DNA from: Teretinema sp942493045
GTDB taxonomy: Bacteria > Spirochaetota > Spirochaetia > Treponematales > Treponemataceae
NCBI GenBank assembly: GCA_942493045.1
Contig: OW818665.1
Coordinates: forward strand, 2,852,001 to 2,916,000
Direction: 5' to 3'
Length of the DNA: 64,000 nt
The notes under the pieces were generated by a model. That model was not told the origin of the DNA, ran no database searches, and worked only from the letters and a program-made list of their open reading frames with translations. A program made the position numbers and the translations under genes. This document shows positions 1 through 7,909 of this stretch, one piece after another; position 1 is the stretch's first letter; every line of letters begins with the position of its first letter.

Positions 1-444
1 GATGGTAACGGTCATAGCGGTTATGCCGATAGTGGCGCCTAAACCGCCGAAAACATACAGCGAAAACGGCTCGGTTTTTAGCGGCGCTACAATCAGATTC
101 AGATTGAACGGCGTCTGAATTCCAACCAGATTATACTCCGACCCGGCGAGCAGGGCCAGGCCGGCGGAGCCATTGAGCGCCAGATGATCGCTAAAGCTGA
201 ACTGCTTATTGCCAAAGACTGTACCGCCCATAATCATCAGGTTTGTTTCCAGAACTTCGACTCCCACATATACGATATTTACACCGAGCTGGGTGAGAGA
301 CTGACCGCGTTCGATTTGCGGATAACCGACCGGCGGCGGCGCGATTACAAAACCCAGGTTTGTTTCTTCTGAAATTACCGGGAAAAAGAAAAATAAGCAG
401 AGTAAGATAGCGGGAATGGCGCGAGTACGAGAATCCATGGTCAT
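1..444 (-). CDS. exported protein, outer-membrane beta-barrel-like (3' end beyond window)
   Basis: Open frame running leftward off the window, 148 codons visible. I chose the ATG at 444 because a GGAGGC Shine-Dalgarno lies just upstream; a second ATG two codons later is possible. The N-terminus is a classic signal peptide: Arg residues, then a hydrophobic core rich in Leu, Phe and Ile, ending near a Val-Ile-Ser-Glu site around residue 25. The mature part alternates polar and hydrophobic residues and is rich in Gly, Asn, Leu and Phe, with segments such as LYVFGGLGATIG that resemble beta strands of small outer-membrane barrels. No named family is recognised. The function is unknown; the barrel assignment is inferred from composition only. 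Confidence 0.6.
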   Translation of the reverse strand, partial: MTMDSRTRAIPAILLCLFFFFPVISEETNLGFVIAPPPVGYPQIERGQSLTQLGVNIVYVGVEVLETNLMIMGGTVFGNKQFSFSDHLALNGSAGLALLAGSEYNLVGIQTPFNLNLIVAPLKTEPFSLYVFGGLGATIGITAMTVTI

Positions 445-527
445 GGTTGCCTCCGTGAAATAGAATGGCGGGTGGTGAAATATCTCGATTTCAGTGTAAA
501 CCTCAATTCACAGCAGCGCAAATTCTG

Positions 528-1445
528 TTAATCCGCCCCTTCTCCGCTTTCCAGAAAGTCCGCGGTTAAAAAACCGCAGACCGTGTCGCGGGTAGCGATG
601 GTTTCCCGGGCGCAGGACAGGCCGTAACGGATGCATTGCTTTTCCGGTTTACCGTTCAGGTAGCCGAACAGGAAGCCGGCGGCAAAGGCGTCTCCGGCGC
701 CTACGGTATCGACAACTACCGGCGGTTTATACGGCTTCTCTATCCAGGTTTTATTTCCGATAAAAACCAGTACGCCTTCCTCGCCGAAGGTGATGATAGC
801 GTTGCGGTAGCCGAGCCGGCGGAAGGCCTCGGCGGTAGCGGCATTCGGCTCGATGGGATAGCCCAGGATGGCTTCAGCCTCGAATTCATTGGCGCCGAAC
901 AGATCGACCAGGGGGGCGTGCGGCAGGGATTTTCGGGCTATGTCCGGAGAGGTGGCGTTCTGAAAGATGAACAGCTTCTCGTTTTCGGCTTTCAGCCGGT
1001 ACAGGTTTTCCATGGCGGCCGTGGAAATATTGGAATCGATGACCAGAGCGTCAATTTGATGTGTATTGATATATGTGATAAAATCGCTGTCCACGGTAAT
1101 TTCAGAGAGTACGTCATTGGAGTATACACAGGAAGCCGAGCTGCCCTGGGCGCCCATGACCGAGAAAAGGGCGGTTTTATTGATCAGGCTGGTGCGCATC
1201 AGGCCCATGTCCACCCCGGCCTGTTCCAGGCCTCGCTTCAGGAATTCGCCGAAGATGTCGGCACCGACCACGGTAGCGATGGCGGTTTCAAAGCCGAGCT
1301 GCTTGAGGTTGATGGCCATTCCGCGGGCCACCCCGCCGGGAACTAGGTCGATCGACCCGCGGCGGTAGGCGTTGTGAATATCTTCCTGATAACTGAAGGC
1401 CTTAATATCCACCGAGGCTGAACCGATACAGAGTACTTTGTGCAT
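528..1445 (-). CDS. PfkB-family carbohydrate/nucleoside kinase
   Basis: A 305-residue kinase of the ribokinase/PfkB fold, which phosphorylates a sugar or nucleoside using ATP. The N-terminal glycine-rich motif GGVARGMAINL is at about residue 37. The C-terminal signature DTVGAGDAFAAGF is at about 246-258 and holds the catalytic Asp and the anion hole. An upstream in-frame ATG at 1493 would add 16 residues, but the ATG at 1445 has an AGGAG about 7 nt upstream and begins with the family-typical MHKVLCIGSASVD, so it is preferred. The substrate cannot be fixed from sequence; a pseudouridine-kinase-like or sugar kinase role is possible. It is divergent from mnmG, with about 130 bp between the starts. 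Confidence 0.85.
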   Translation of the reverse strand: MHKVLCIGSASVDIKAFSYQEDIHNAYRRGSIDLVPGGVARGMAINLKQLGFETAIATVVGADIFGEFLKRGLEQAGVDMGLMRTSLINKTALFSVMGAQGSSASCVYSNDVLSEITVDSDFITYINTHQIDALVIDSNISTAAMENLYRLKAENEKLFIFQNATSPDIARKSLPHAPLVDLFGANEFEAEAILGYPIEPNAATAEAFRRLGYRNAIITFGEEGVLVFIGNKTWIEKPYKPPVVVDTVGAGDAFAAGFLFGYLNGKPEKQCIRYGLSCARETIATRDTVCGFLTADFLESGEGAD

Positions 1446-1536
1446 CTTCCGCTCCTGCTCTTCAGTATAGACGGTTCCGGGCAGAGCGGACAAGCTAAAT
1501 CTTGCGCGCTGGCCTGTTTGTCGGTTTCCTCAGTAA

Positions 1537-1566
1537 TAGACAGAGGCCGGCCCGCCTCGTTATACT
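1537..1566 (+). promoter_or_regulatory. sigma-70 promoter of mnmG
   Basis: The -35 box TAGACA (1537-1542) and the -10 box TATACT (1561-1566) are 18 bp apart. The mnmG ATG at 1575 is only 8 nt beyond the -10 box and no Shine-Dalgarno precedes it. The transcript would start at or within a few nucleotides of the ATG. Confidence 0.6.
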
Positions 1567-1574
1567 TGCCGCCT

Positions 1575-3485
1575 ATGGCTTATCGTTATTCAGACTATGA
1601 TGTAATCGTGATCGGCGCGGGTCATGCCGGTATCGAGGCTGCCCTGGCCTCCGCCCGCATGGGGCAGAGTACCCTGCTGGTCACCCAATCCCTGGACACT
1701 GTCGCCCGGCTCTCCTGTAACCCCTCCATCGGCGGAATTTCCAAGGGCAATATCGTGCGGGAGATAGATGCCCTCGGCGGCGAGATGGGCCGTCTGGCCG
1801 ACGCCACCATGATCCAGTACCGCCTGCTCAACCGCAGCCGCGGTCCGGCGGTCCAGGCTCCGCGCACTCAGGCCGATAAATACCGTTATTCGCTGCTTGC
1901 CAAGCATACTCTTGAGATGCAGCGGAACCTGCATTTGTATCAGGACACGATAGTCGATTTTGTTTATGAGGGCGGCGGCGAGCATGGCGCGCTCTCCGCT
2001 CCGGAAAGACCGGCTCGCATCGCCGCGGCGGTAACGTCGCGCGGACGTACCATCTCGGCCCGGGCGATAGTGCTGACTACCGGTACTTTCATGGAAGGAA
2101 AGATTTTTATCGGAGAATATGAGGCTTCATCCGGCCGGCTGGGAGAAGGGGCGGCCGTCGGCCTTGGTACCGCCCTGCGGCGCAGCGGCTTTACCCTGGG
2201 CCGGCTCAAGACCGGCACTCCGCCGCGTATTTTGCGTTCTTCCATCGACTATTCAGTTTTGGAAAAACAGGATGGAGACCCGGTGATGCGGCCTTTCTCT
2301 TTTTCCGAGGACGCTGTATTCCGGCCCATGGTCAGCTGTTATCTGACCTATACCAACTCTGAAACGCACCGCATCATCAGCGATAACATTCACCGCTCGC
2401 CGCTGTATTCCGGCAAGATTTCAGGCATCGGTCCGCGTTATTGCCCTTCAATAGAAGACAAGGTCGTCCGTTTCAGCGAGCGCGATCGCCATCAGCTTTT
2501 TCTGGAACCGGAAGGTTTGGATACCGACGAATACTATATCAACGGCCTGTCCTCTTCCCTGCCGGAAGAGGTCCAGGATCAGTTTATGCGCACCATACCA
2601 GGTCTGGCGGACGCGGTGGTTACCCGACCCTCCTATGCCGTGGAGTATGATTATCTTGACCCGCTGCAGCTGACTAACGCTTTGGAAACCAAACGGGTGG
2701 AGGGTCTGTTTACCGCCGGGCAGATCAACGGTACTTCCGGTTACGAAGAAGCCGGAGGCCAGGGGCTGATCGCCGGCATTAACGCCGCCCTGCGCGCCCG
2801 CTCCCTTTCCGGGGGCCCGGCCTACGAGCCCTTTGTGCTGGGTCGCGCGGATGCCTATATCGGTGTACTGATTGACGACCTGGTGACGCTGGGGACCAAG
2901 GAACCTTACCGCATGTTTACCGCCCGGGCCGAATACCGGCTGCGTCTGCGCCATGACACGGCCGATGAGCGCCTGACCGCGCGCACTCTGGCCTTAGGGC
3001 TGCAAAAACCGGCGGCCATGGAACGACTGGTCGACCGTTTGAAAAAGCGGGAAGACCTGACCGCGCTCTGGCAGGGTCAGAAAGTGCGTACCGATGACGC
3101 TGTCCGCTTCCCACTGCTTGAAAAACACGTCGGCAAGTCCTGCGCTGACGCCCTGCGCGATCCGCTGGTGCCGCTGGAGAATGTAACCGCTTTGAATCCG
3201 GCCTTTGCCGCCTTTACTCCGGAAGTACAAACCTCCGCCGAACTGGAAATACGCTATTGCCATTATATTGATGCCCAGGACCGGCGGGTGGACCGCCTGC
3301 ACAAGATGGACGGCGCCCGCATCCCCGCCGACTTCGACTATGACAGTATTCCGGGCCTTTCCATGGAAAGCCGGCTGAAGCTGAAAAGCGTCCGACCCTC
3401 AACTCTGGGGCAGGCCGCGCGCATTTCGGGTATGCGCCAATCCGACAGTATGTTGTTGATGGTGTATTTGAGGCAGGATAATTAG
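1575..3485 (+). CDS. mnmG: tRNA uridine-5-carboxymethylaminomethyl modification enzyme MnmG (GidA)
   Basis: A 636-residue FAD protein that, with MnmE, installs the carboxymethylaminomethyl group on wobble U34 of several tRNAs. The dinucleotide-binding motif GAGHAGIEAALASARMG begins at about residue 13. Family motifs GRLKTGTPPR (about 220) and AGQINGTSGYEEAGGQG (about 380) are present, and length is typical. The open frame extends 45 codons further upstream, but family N-termini begin near MAYRYSDYDVIVIG, so the start is 1575. That start lacks a Shine-Dalgarno and lies immediately downstream of a good promoter, suggesting a leaderless mRNA. The gene converges with the amidohydrolase gene, with 32 bp between stops. 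Confidence 0.95.
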   Translation: MAYRYSDYDVIVIGAGHAGIEAALASARMGQSTLLVTQSLDTVARLSCNPSIGGISKGNIVREIDALGGEMGRLADATMIQYRLLNRSRGPAVQAPRTQADKYRYSLLAKHTLEMQRNLHLYQDTIVDFVYEGGGEHGALSAPERPARIAAAVTSRGRTISARAIVLTTGTFMEGKIFIGEYEASSGRLGEGAAVGLGTALRRSGFTLGRLKTGTPPRILRSSIDYSVLEKQDGDPVMRPFSFSEDAVFRPMVSCYLTYTNSETHRIISDNIHRSPLYSGKISGIGPRYCPSIEDKVVRFSERDRHQLFLEPEGLDTDEYYINGLSSSLPEEVQDQFMRTIPGLADAVVTRPSYAVEYDYLDPLQLTNALETKRVEGLFTAGQINGTSGYEEAGGQGLIAGINAALRARSLSGGPAYEPFVLGRADAYIGVLIDDLVTLGTKEPYRMFTARAEYRLRLRHDTADERLTARTLALGLQKPAAMERLVDRLKKREDLTALWQGQKVRTDDAVRFPLLEKHVGKSCADALRDPLVPLENVTALNPAFAAFTPEVQTSAELEIRYCHYIDAQDRRVDRLHKMDGARIPADFDYDSIPGLSMESRLKLKSVRPSTLGQAARISGMRQSDSMLLMVYLRQDN

Positions 3486-3517
3486 GAAGCGCGTCGGTAG
3501 CGGTCAGTAGCGGTCGG

Positions 3518-4420
3518 CTAGATACCGGTGGCTAACAGCAGGTCGGCGTCTTTTTCGGTGATGACGTTTTCGGCGACCAGGTTGTAGATTTGGTTGGCGC
3601 AGGTTTGTCCGAAAAACAGCAGGTCATCGGTGCCGACGGTCACCGGCACACCGGCGTCTATCATCTTTTTAATGGGGTGTTTTTTGAGGCTTTTTACCGC
3701 TCCGAGCATCACATTGCTCTGCGGGCAGACGTTGCAGCGGACTTTGCGGTCAGCGAGAAAGCGCAGGACCGATTCGTCCTGGGCGGCGCCGATACCGTGC
3801 TGTACTTCCTGCAGGTCAAAGAATTCTACAAAGCGGCGCACCGAGCGGGCATCCGAGAATTCTCCGACATGGGCTTTTTTCTTGAGCCCGAGTTTTTCGG
3901 CGCTTTTAAAATAAGGCAGGAAATCTTCGATGCCGTCTTCGATTTCCGGGCCGTACAGGTCAATGCTTTTGAATACACCGCTGCTGATCAGGGTCGGGGC
4001 CCATTGGCTGATGCGGGTTTTGTCAAAGGTTTTGCCCATGCCCAGTTCCGGGCGCATGTCGATGCGGTCGCTGTATTCAGCGGCGATATCACTGATGGCC
4101 TTCAGGAAGGCGTCCAGATTTTCCTTAAAATGAAACACAAAGCCGATATCTATTGAACCTTCCAGGACGGTTACGCCGTCGGCAATGGCGTCGGTAACCG
4201 ACATACGGATCAGGCTGACCACATCGGCGGCGTCCTGAGTGCGCGGACGGGTAAAGCGGGCGATGACATCGTGCATTTCGTCCAGTCCGTCCATTTTCCG
4301 CGGAAAGTCGGGAATTGGAACGCCGGACCATGACAGATATGAAGAGTAATGCATACCAAGATTGAGGTGATTGTGGGCGTCCACTTTCGGTTGCGCTATG
4401 TAATGCTGCATATCCCGCAT
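3518..4420 (-). CDS. adenosine-deaminase-family metal-dependent hydrolase
   Basis: A 300-residue amidohydrolase related to adenosine deaminase. Visible zinc-site features are HxH at residues 16-18 (AHNHL), a central AHVGEF motif (about 180), QHGIGA (about 206) and the late VTVGTDD (about 258); these correspond to the metal His, the catalytic Glu, His and Asp of the family. CPQSNVML is also a family hallmark. The ATG at 4420 has a GGAAGGAT Shine-Dalgarno. At 300 residues it is slightly shorter than classical adenosine deaminases of about 330-340. The deaminated substrate (adenosine, adenine or another purine derivative) cannot be told from sequence. It is a single gene, with addA starting a new block upstream. 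Confidence 0.8.
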   Translation of the reverse strand: MRDMQHYIAQPKVDAHNHLNLGMHYSSYLSWSGVPIPDFPRKMDGLDEMHDVIARFTRPRTQDAADVVSLIRMSVTDAIADGVTVLEGSIDIGFVFHFKENLDAFLKAISDIAAEYSDRIDMRPELGMGKTFDKTRISQWAPTLISSGVFKSIDLYGPEIEDGIEDFLPYFKSAEKLGLKKKAHVGEFSDARSVRRFVEFFDLQEVQHGIGAAQDESVLRFLADRKVRCNVCPQSNVMLGAVKSLKKHPIKKMIDAGVPVTVGTDDLLFFGQTCANQIYNLVAENVITEKDADLLLATGI

Positions 4421-4555
4421 GCGTTATCCTTCCAAGACGATATTAATTATCAATTGTATCACTTTCCGGATATATTTCCAGAAAAAAATAAAAAATCAAT
4501 TTCTCCGCTTTTTCCATTATCGGCACTGTTCCGTTCAAACTTGAATCGCGCGAAA

Positions 4556-7500
4556 TCAGCGCAGCTCCACCGCCGTCCCGCTTTTCAGATAAAAAAGCCA
4601 GGTTTCCACCTTTTTCCGCCAGAGATCGGCGGCCGCTTTCCGGTAAACCGACATTTGCAGGCGGTGGTCTTCGGGGTTTTCAAAGCTGTCGGTTTTGTAG
4701 TCGACAATGTAAACAGTATCTTTCACGCCGAAAACCAGGTCGGCCTGACCGGTAACCAGAATGGGCGCGTCGGCCAGCGTCCAGCGGGTGATAAAGCCGA
4801 ATTCACTTTCTTTCCAGTCGGCGCTTAAGGCCAGGCGGCCGAGTTCTGAGCCAAAGAACCGTTCGGCCAGGCTGTCCAGCGTTTTAGACAGGTCGGCCGG
4901 TAATATGGGTGTTTTCCCATTCAACCGGGCTTCGATGTATTGATGGGCCAGGGTGCCGAATTCGGCGCTTTGCAGGCCAAAGGCGGCATACGTTCTGTCA
5001 GGGCTGGTTGATTCTCCGGGGCTTGGTCCGCGAGTGAACTGCTCCTGCGGGGCCTCGGAGGCGCTGCTCAGCTTCTTCAGGGCGGTGGCCGCGAAAACCC
5101 GGCGTTCGGAAGGGAAGGCGGCTCTTTCGGACGCGGCGTTATAGGCGGCTAGGCATTCTGAAGCTCCGCGCGCTTTGTTTTCCTGTTTCCCGGCGCAGGC
5201 GGCTGTTCCCGGCGGCAAAATAGTAAGGAGCAGGCTTGGAGGGCGCTCGTTGATTATGGCTGGTAACAGCAGGTCGAAAAAGGAGCGTGTGCTTTTGATC
5301 GAGGCGGCTTTAGCGGCCAGCGCCTCCAGGCCGCTGCCTGATTCGGTTTCTTCCGGGACTGGCAGTTTCAGGGTTCCGGTAACATACAGCCTGGTTTCGG
5401 CGCGGGTCATGGCTACATACAGCAGTCGGCGCAGTTCGGCCAGGCTTTTCAGCTGTTCTTCTTTTTTACCTTCATGATAAAAATAATTCTCCTCGGCCTT
5501 AATGTCCTCATCGATCGAACCGGTATTAACGGCAATCCCCCAGGCCGGGGTGTGGTAGAGTACCGTGTTGCTTTTATCATTATTACCAACGTTATTGCAG
5601 TTCACTACAAAGACGATCGGGAACTCCAGACCCTTACTCTTGTGGATGGTCATTAAGCGCACGCCGCCGGCACCCTCGACCGGGATGTCCAGACTGTCCA
5701 GCTTGGCCTTGTTGAAGATCAACTCCCGCATGCTGTCCAGAAAAGCGGCCAGTGTTTCGCCGCGCTCATCGGATCGGCGGGCCAGTTCAAAAAAGTAGTC
5801 ATACAGACCGGCAAAACGATGCAGCGGCGGTTTGGCCAGTACAATGGAGCGGTAGCCTTCCTGATACCAGAGCCTGGAGACCAGCTCCGCCGACGGTATG
5901 CGGTCGGCCAGGGCGCGGACCCGCTCATAGAGGGCCTGACCCTCGTTATACCGGCGCCGGTCTTCTTCGGAGAGAGTAAGTCCGCTGTCCGGCGCGAAGG
6001 CCTGGGGCGTTTCCATGGCAGCGGCTTCCAGCAGTACGGCGGTAAAGCCGTCTCCGGAAAGGCTGACGAAGGGGGAGCGCAGCATGATTGCCCAGGCGGT
6101 CATGTCCGAGGGGAATACGGCCGTACGCAATACCGCATAGAGGTCATTCAACGGGGCATCGCTGAAAAGGCCTTTCATGTTTTCGGCCTGATAGGGGATT
6201 CCCTCCGCCCGCAGGGCATCCTCAAATACCATCTGACGGCCGGTGGAACGGAACAGGATGGCGATATCGTCGGGCGTGCAGGGCCGGCTGCCTTCCGGGC
6301 CGCGCACCGCGGTTTTGCTTTCCAGCAGTTTTTGAATCTCGGACGCCACGGCGGCGGCTTCGGAGCGGCCGGCATCCAGTTGGTCGGCGTCATCATTGTC
6401 GCCCTGCTCTTCGTCGATTATCAATACTTCCATGGCGCTTTCCAGGCCGGCGGTTTTCCGGAACGCGGTGATGCCGGAGAAGCCGGCTTCATAGGCCGGC
6501 AGGTCGGCGGCCGCCAGAAAAACGGAGGGGAAGAGAGCGTTAAAGGTTTCGATCAGACCGCTTTCGGTACGGTAGTTGGTTTCCAGAGTGGTTTCGGTGC
6601 CGGAGCCGCTCTCCGGCCGGAGATCCGCGGCCAAAGAACGGAAAACCGAAACATCGGCGCCGCGGAAGCGGTAAATCGACTGTTTTTCATCTCCCACAAA
6701 AAACAGTTTGTCAGGGCACAGTTCATCTGGTTCGGGTACGTTAAGCGCGGTGCGCTCTTCCTTTTCGGCTATCAGGAAAAGCAGGTCGCGTTGTAGGGCA
6801 TTGTTGTCCTGAAATTCATCGATCATGATAGCTTTAATAGTGCGTTTCCACAGCGCCCGTAATTCGCCGTCACGCAGCAGGGCGTCCACGGCCAGACGCG
6901 CGACATCCAGGAAGGTTAGTATACCGGACTGGCGTTTACGTTCCAGATAGCTTTTCCGGAAATTTTCCATCAGCGCGAAGGTTTCTTCGATGACCGGCCG
7001 GTTAAAGACATAGTTGGCCAGGCGCAGCAGTATCGGGAACTGTTCTTCCTTGAATTTCTTTTGAACTTCCTTAAGTTCGATCATGTCTGGATTGGAGACG
7101 TTGCCCGGGATGGCCAGGGCGGCAAGCGGCCGGTACTGCGTTAAAAAGGCCAACAAATGGCTGTTGGCGTCGGCTTCAGGTAATTCGGGCGGCGTTTTAA
7201 GGATGTCGCGCATTTTTGCCGGGCCGGTATTTTTGGCGAGGGACGGCTCCCGGCAAAGTTCATATAACCGCTGCGCTGAACTCAGGGCTTCCGGCAGCAG
7301 CGCTTTCAATCGGTGCTCCACCTCACTGTCCTGGACCTTGAGCATCGCGCCGTAGTCATCCGGGTCGGACAGCGGACTGTGACGCACCATCGGGTCCACA
7401 AACAGCTGTTCGGCGATCACTTCCAGGGGGAAGCGCCTCAAAAGCTGCATGACCGCCGCGTTGGTGCGGTTCGCGAGCAGAAAGGGTAGGGCCAGGTCGC

Positions 7501-7900
7501 CGGCCATCCGGGCGGCCTGGTCGTTGTCGATACTGAAGTCCGGGGGAACGCCGAAGGAACGGCAGGCGGAGCGGGCTATCGTGCTGCAAAAGGAATCAAT
7601 AGTTGAAATGCGCGCGCGGTGAAACTCATCAAGCGCTTTGCGGGCGGCGGGGTGATCGGTTTCTCGCAGCGTGGCGTAAATCCGCGCTTCCATCTCGGTA
7701 GCCGCCTTTTGGGTGAAGGTCAGGGCCAGAATGGAGTCGACCGGTAGGCCTTTTTCCACTACCAGATGAATGTAGCGGGCCGCCAGCACCCGTGTCTTGC
7801 CGGAGCCGGCCCCGGCGGCTACTACGGTGTTCCGCGCGCTGAGTGCCGCTTTTTGCTGGGCGCCGTCCAGAGCGGCTATTATTTCGGAGTAGGACTTCAT
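4556..7900 (-). CDS. addA: AddA-type helicase-nuclease subunit (UvrD/RecB-like)
   Basis: 1114 residues. Superfamily 1 helicase motifs are clear: Walker A AAGAGSGKT at residues 28-36, motif II with IMIDEFQDNN, VGDEKQSIYRFRGAD, and the late helicase motif LMTIHKSKGLEFP. A RecB-type nuclease domain closes the protein, with GQADLVF and VDYKTD about 60 residues from the end. With AddB it would form the end-processing enzyme that resects double-strand breaks and loads RecA at Chi-like sites. The ATG at 7900 has a GAGGTGAAGG Shine-Dalgarno and lies 9 bp after the addB stop, so the two genes form an operon. Confidence 0.9.
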   Translation of the reverse strand: MKSYSEIIAALDGAQQKAALSARNTVVAAGAGSGKTRVLAARYIHLVVEKGLPVDSILALTFTQKAATEMEARIYATLRETDHPAARKALDEFHRARISTIDSFCSTIARSACRSFGVPPDFSIDNDQAARMAGDLALPFLLANRTNAAVMQLLRRFPLEVIAEQLFVDPMVRHSPLSDPDDYGAMLKVQDSEVEHRLKALLPEALSSAQRLYELCREPSLAKNTGPAKMRDILKTPPELPEADANSHLLAFLTQYRPLAALAIPGNVSNPDMIELKEVQKKFKEEQFPILLRLANYVFNRPVIEETFALMENFRKSYLERKRQSGILTFLDVARLAVDALLRDGELRALWKRTIKAIMIDEFQDNNALQRDLLFLIAEKEERTALNVPEPDELCPDKLFFVGDEKQSIYRFRGADVSVFRSLAADLRPESGSGTETTLETNYRTESGLIETFNALFPSVFLAAADLPAYEAGFSGITAFRKTAGLESAMEVLIIDEEQGDNDDADQLDAGRSEAAAVASEIQKLLESKTAVRGPEGSRPCTPDDIAILFRSTGRQMVFEDALRAEGIPYQAENMKGLFSDAPLNDLYAVLRTAVFPSDMTAWAIMLRSPFVSLSGDGFTAVLLEAAAMETPQAFAPDSGLTLSEEDRRRYNEGQALYERVRALADRIPSAELVSRLWYQEGYRSIVLAKPPLHRFAGLYDYFFELARRSDERGETLAAFLDSMRELIFNKAKLDSLDIPVEGAGGVRLMTIHKSKGLEFPIVFVVNCNNVGNNDKSNTVLYHTPAWGIAVNTGSIDEDIKAEENYFYHEGKKEEQLKSLAELRRLLYVAMTRAETRLYVTGTLKLPVPEETESGSGLEALAAKAASIKSTRSFFDLLLPAIINERPPSLLLTILPPGTAACAGKQENKARGASECLAAYNAASERAAFPSERRVFAATALKKLSSASEAPQEQFTRGPSPGESTSPDRTYAAFGLQSAEFGTLAHQYIEARLNGKTPILPADLSKTLDSLAERFFGSELGRLALSADWKESEFGFITRWTLADAPILVTGQADLVFGVKDTVYIVDYKTDSFENPEDHRLQMSVYRKAAADLWRKKVETWLFYLKSGTAVELR

Positions 7901-7909
7901 GCCTTCACC

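Noticed and set aside
3486..3517. Short repeats GTAGCGGTC between mnmG and the amidohydrolase
   Set aside because: Two short copies in 32 bp between convergent stops; no hairpin or T-run, probably chance.
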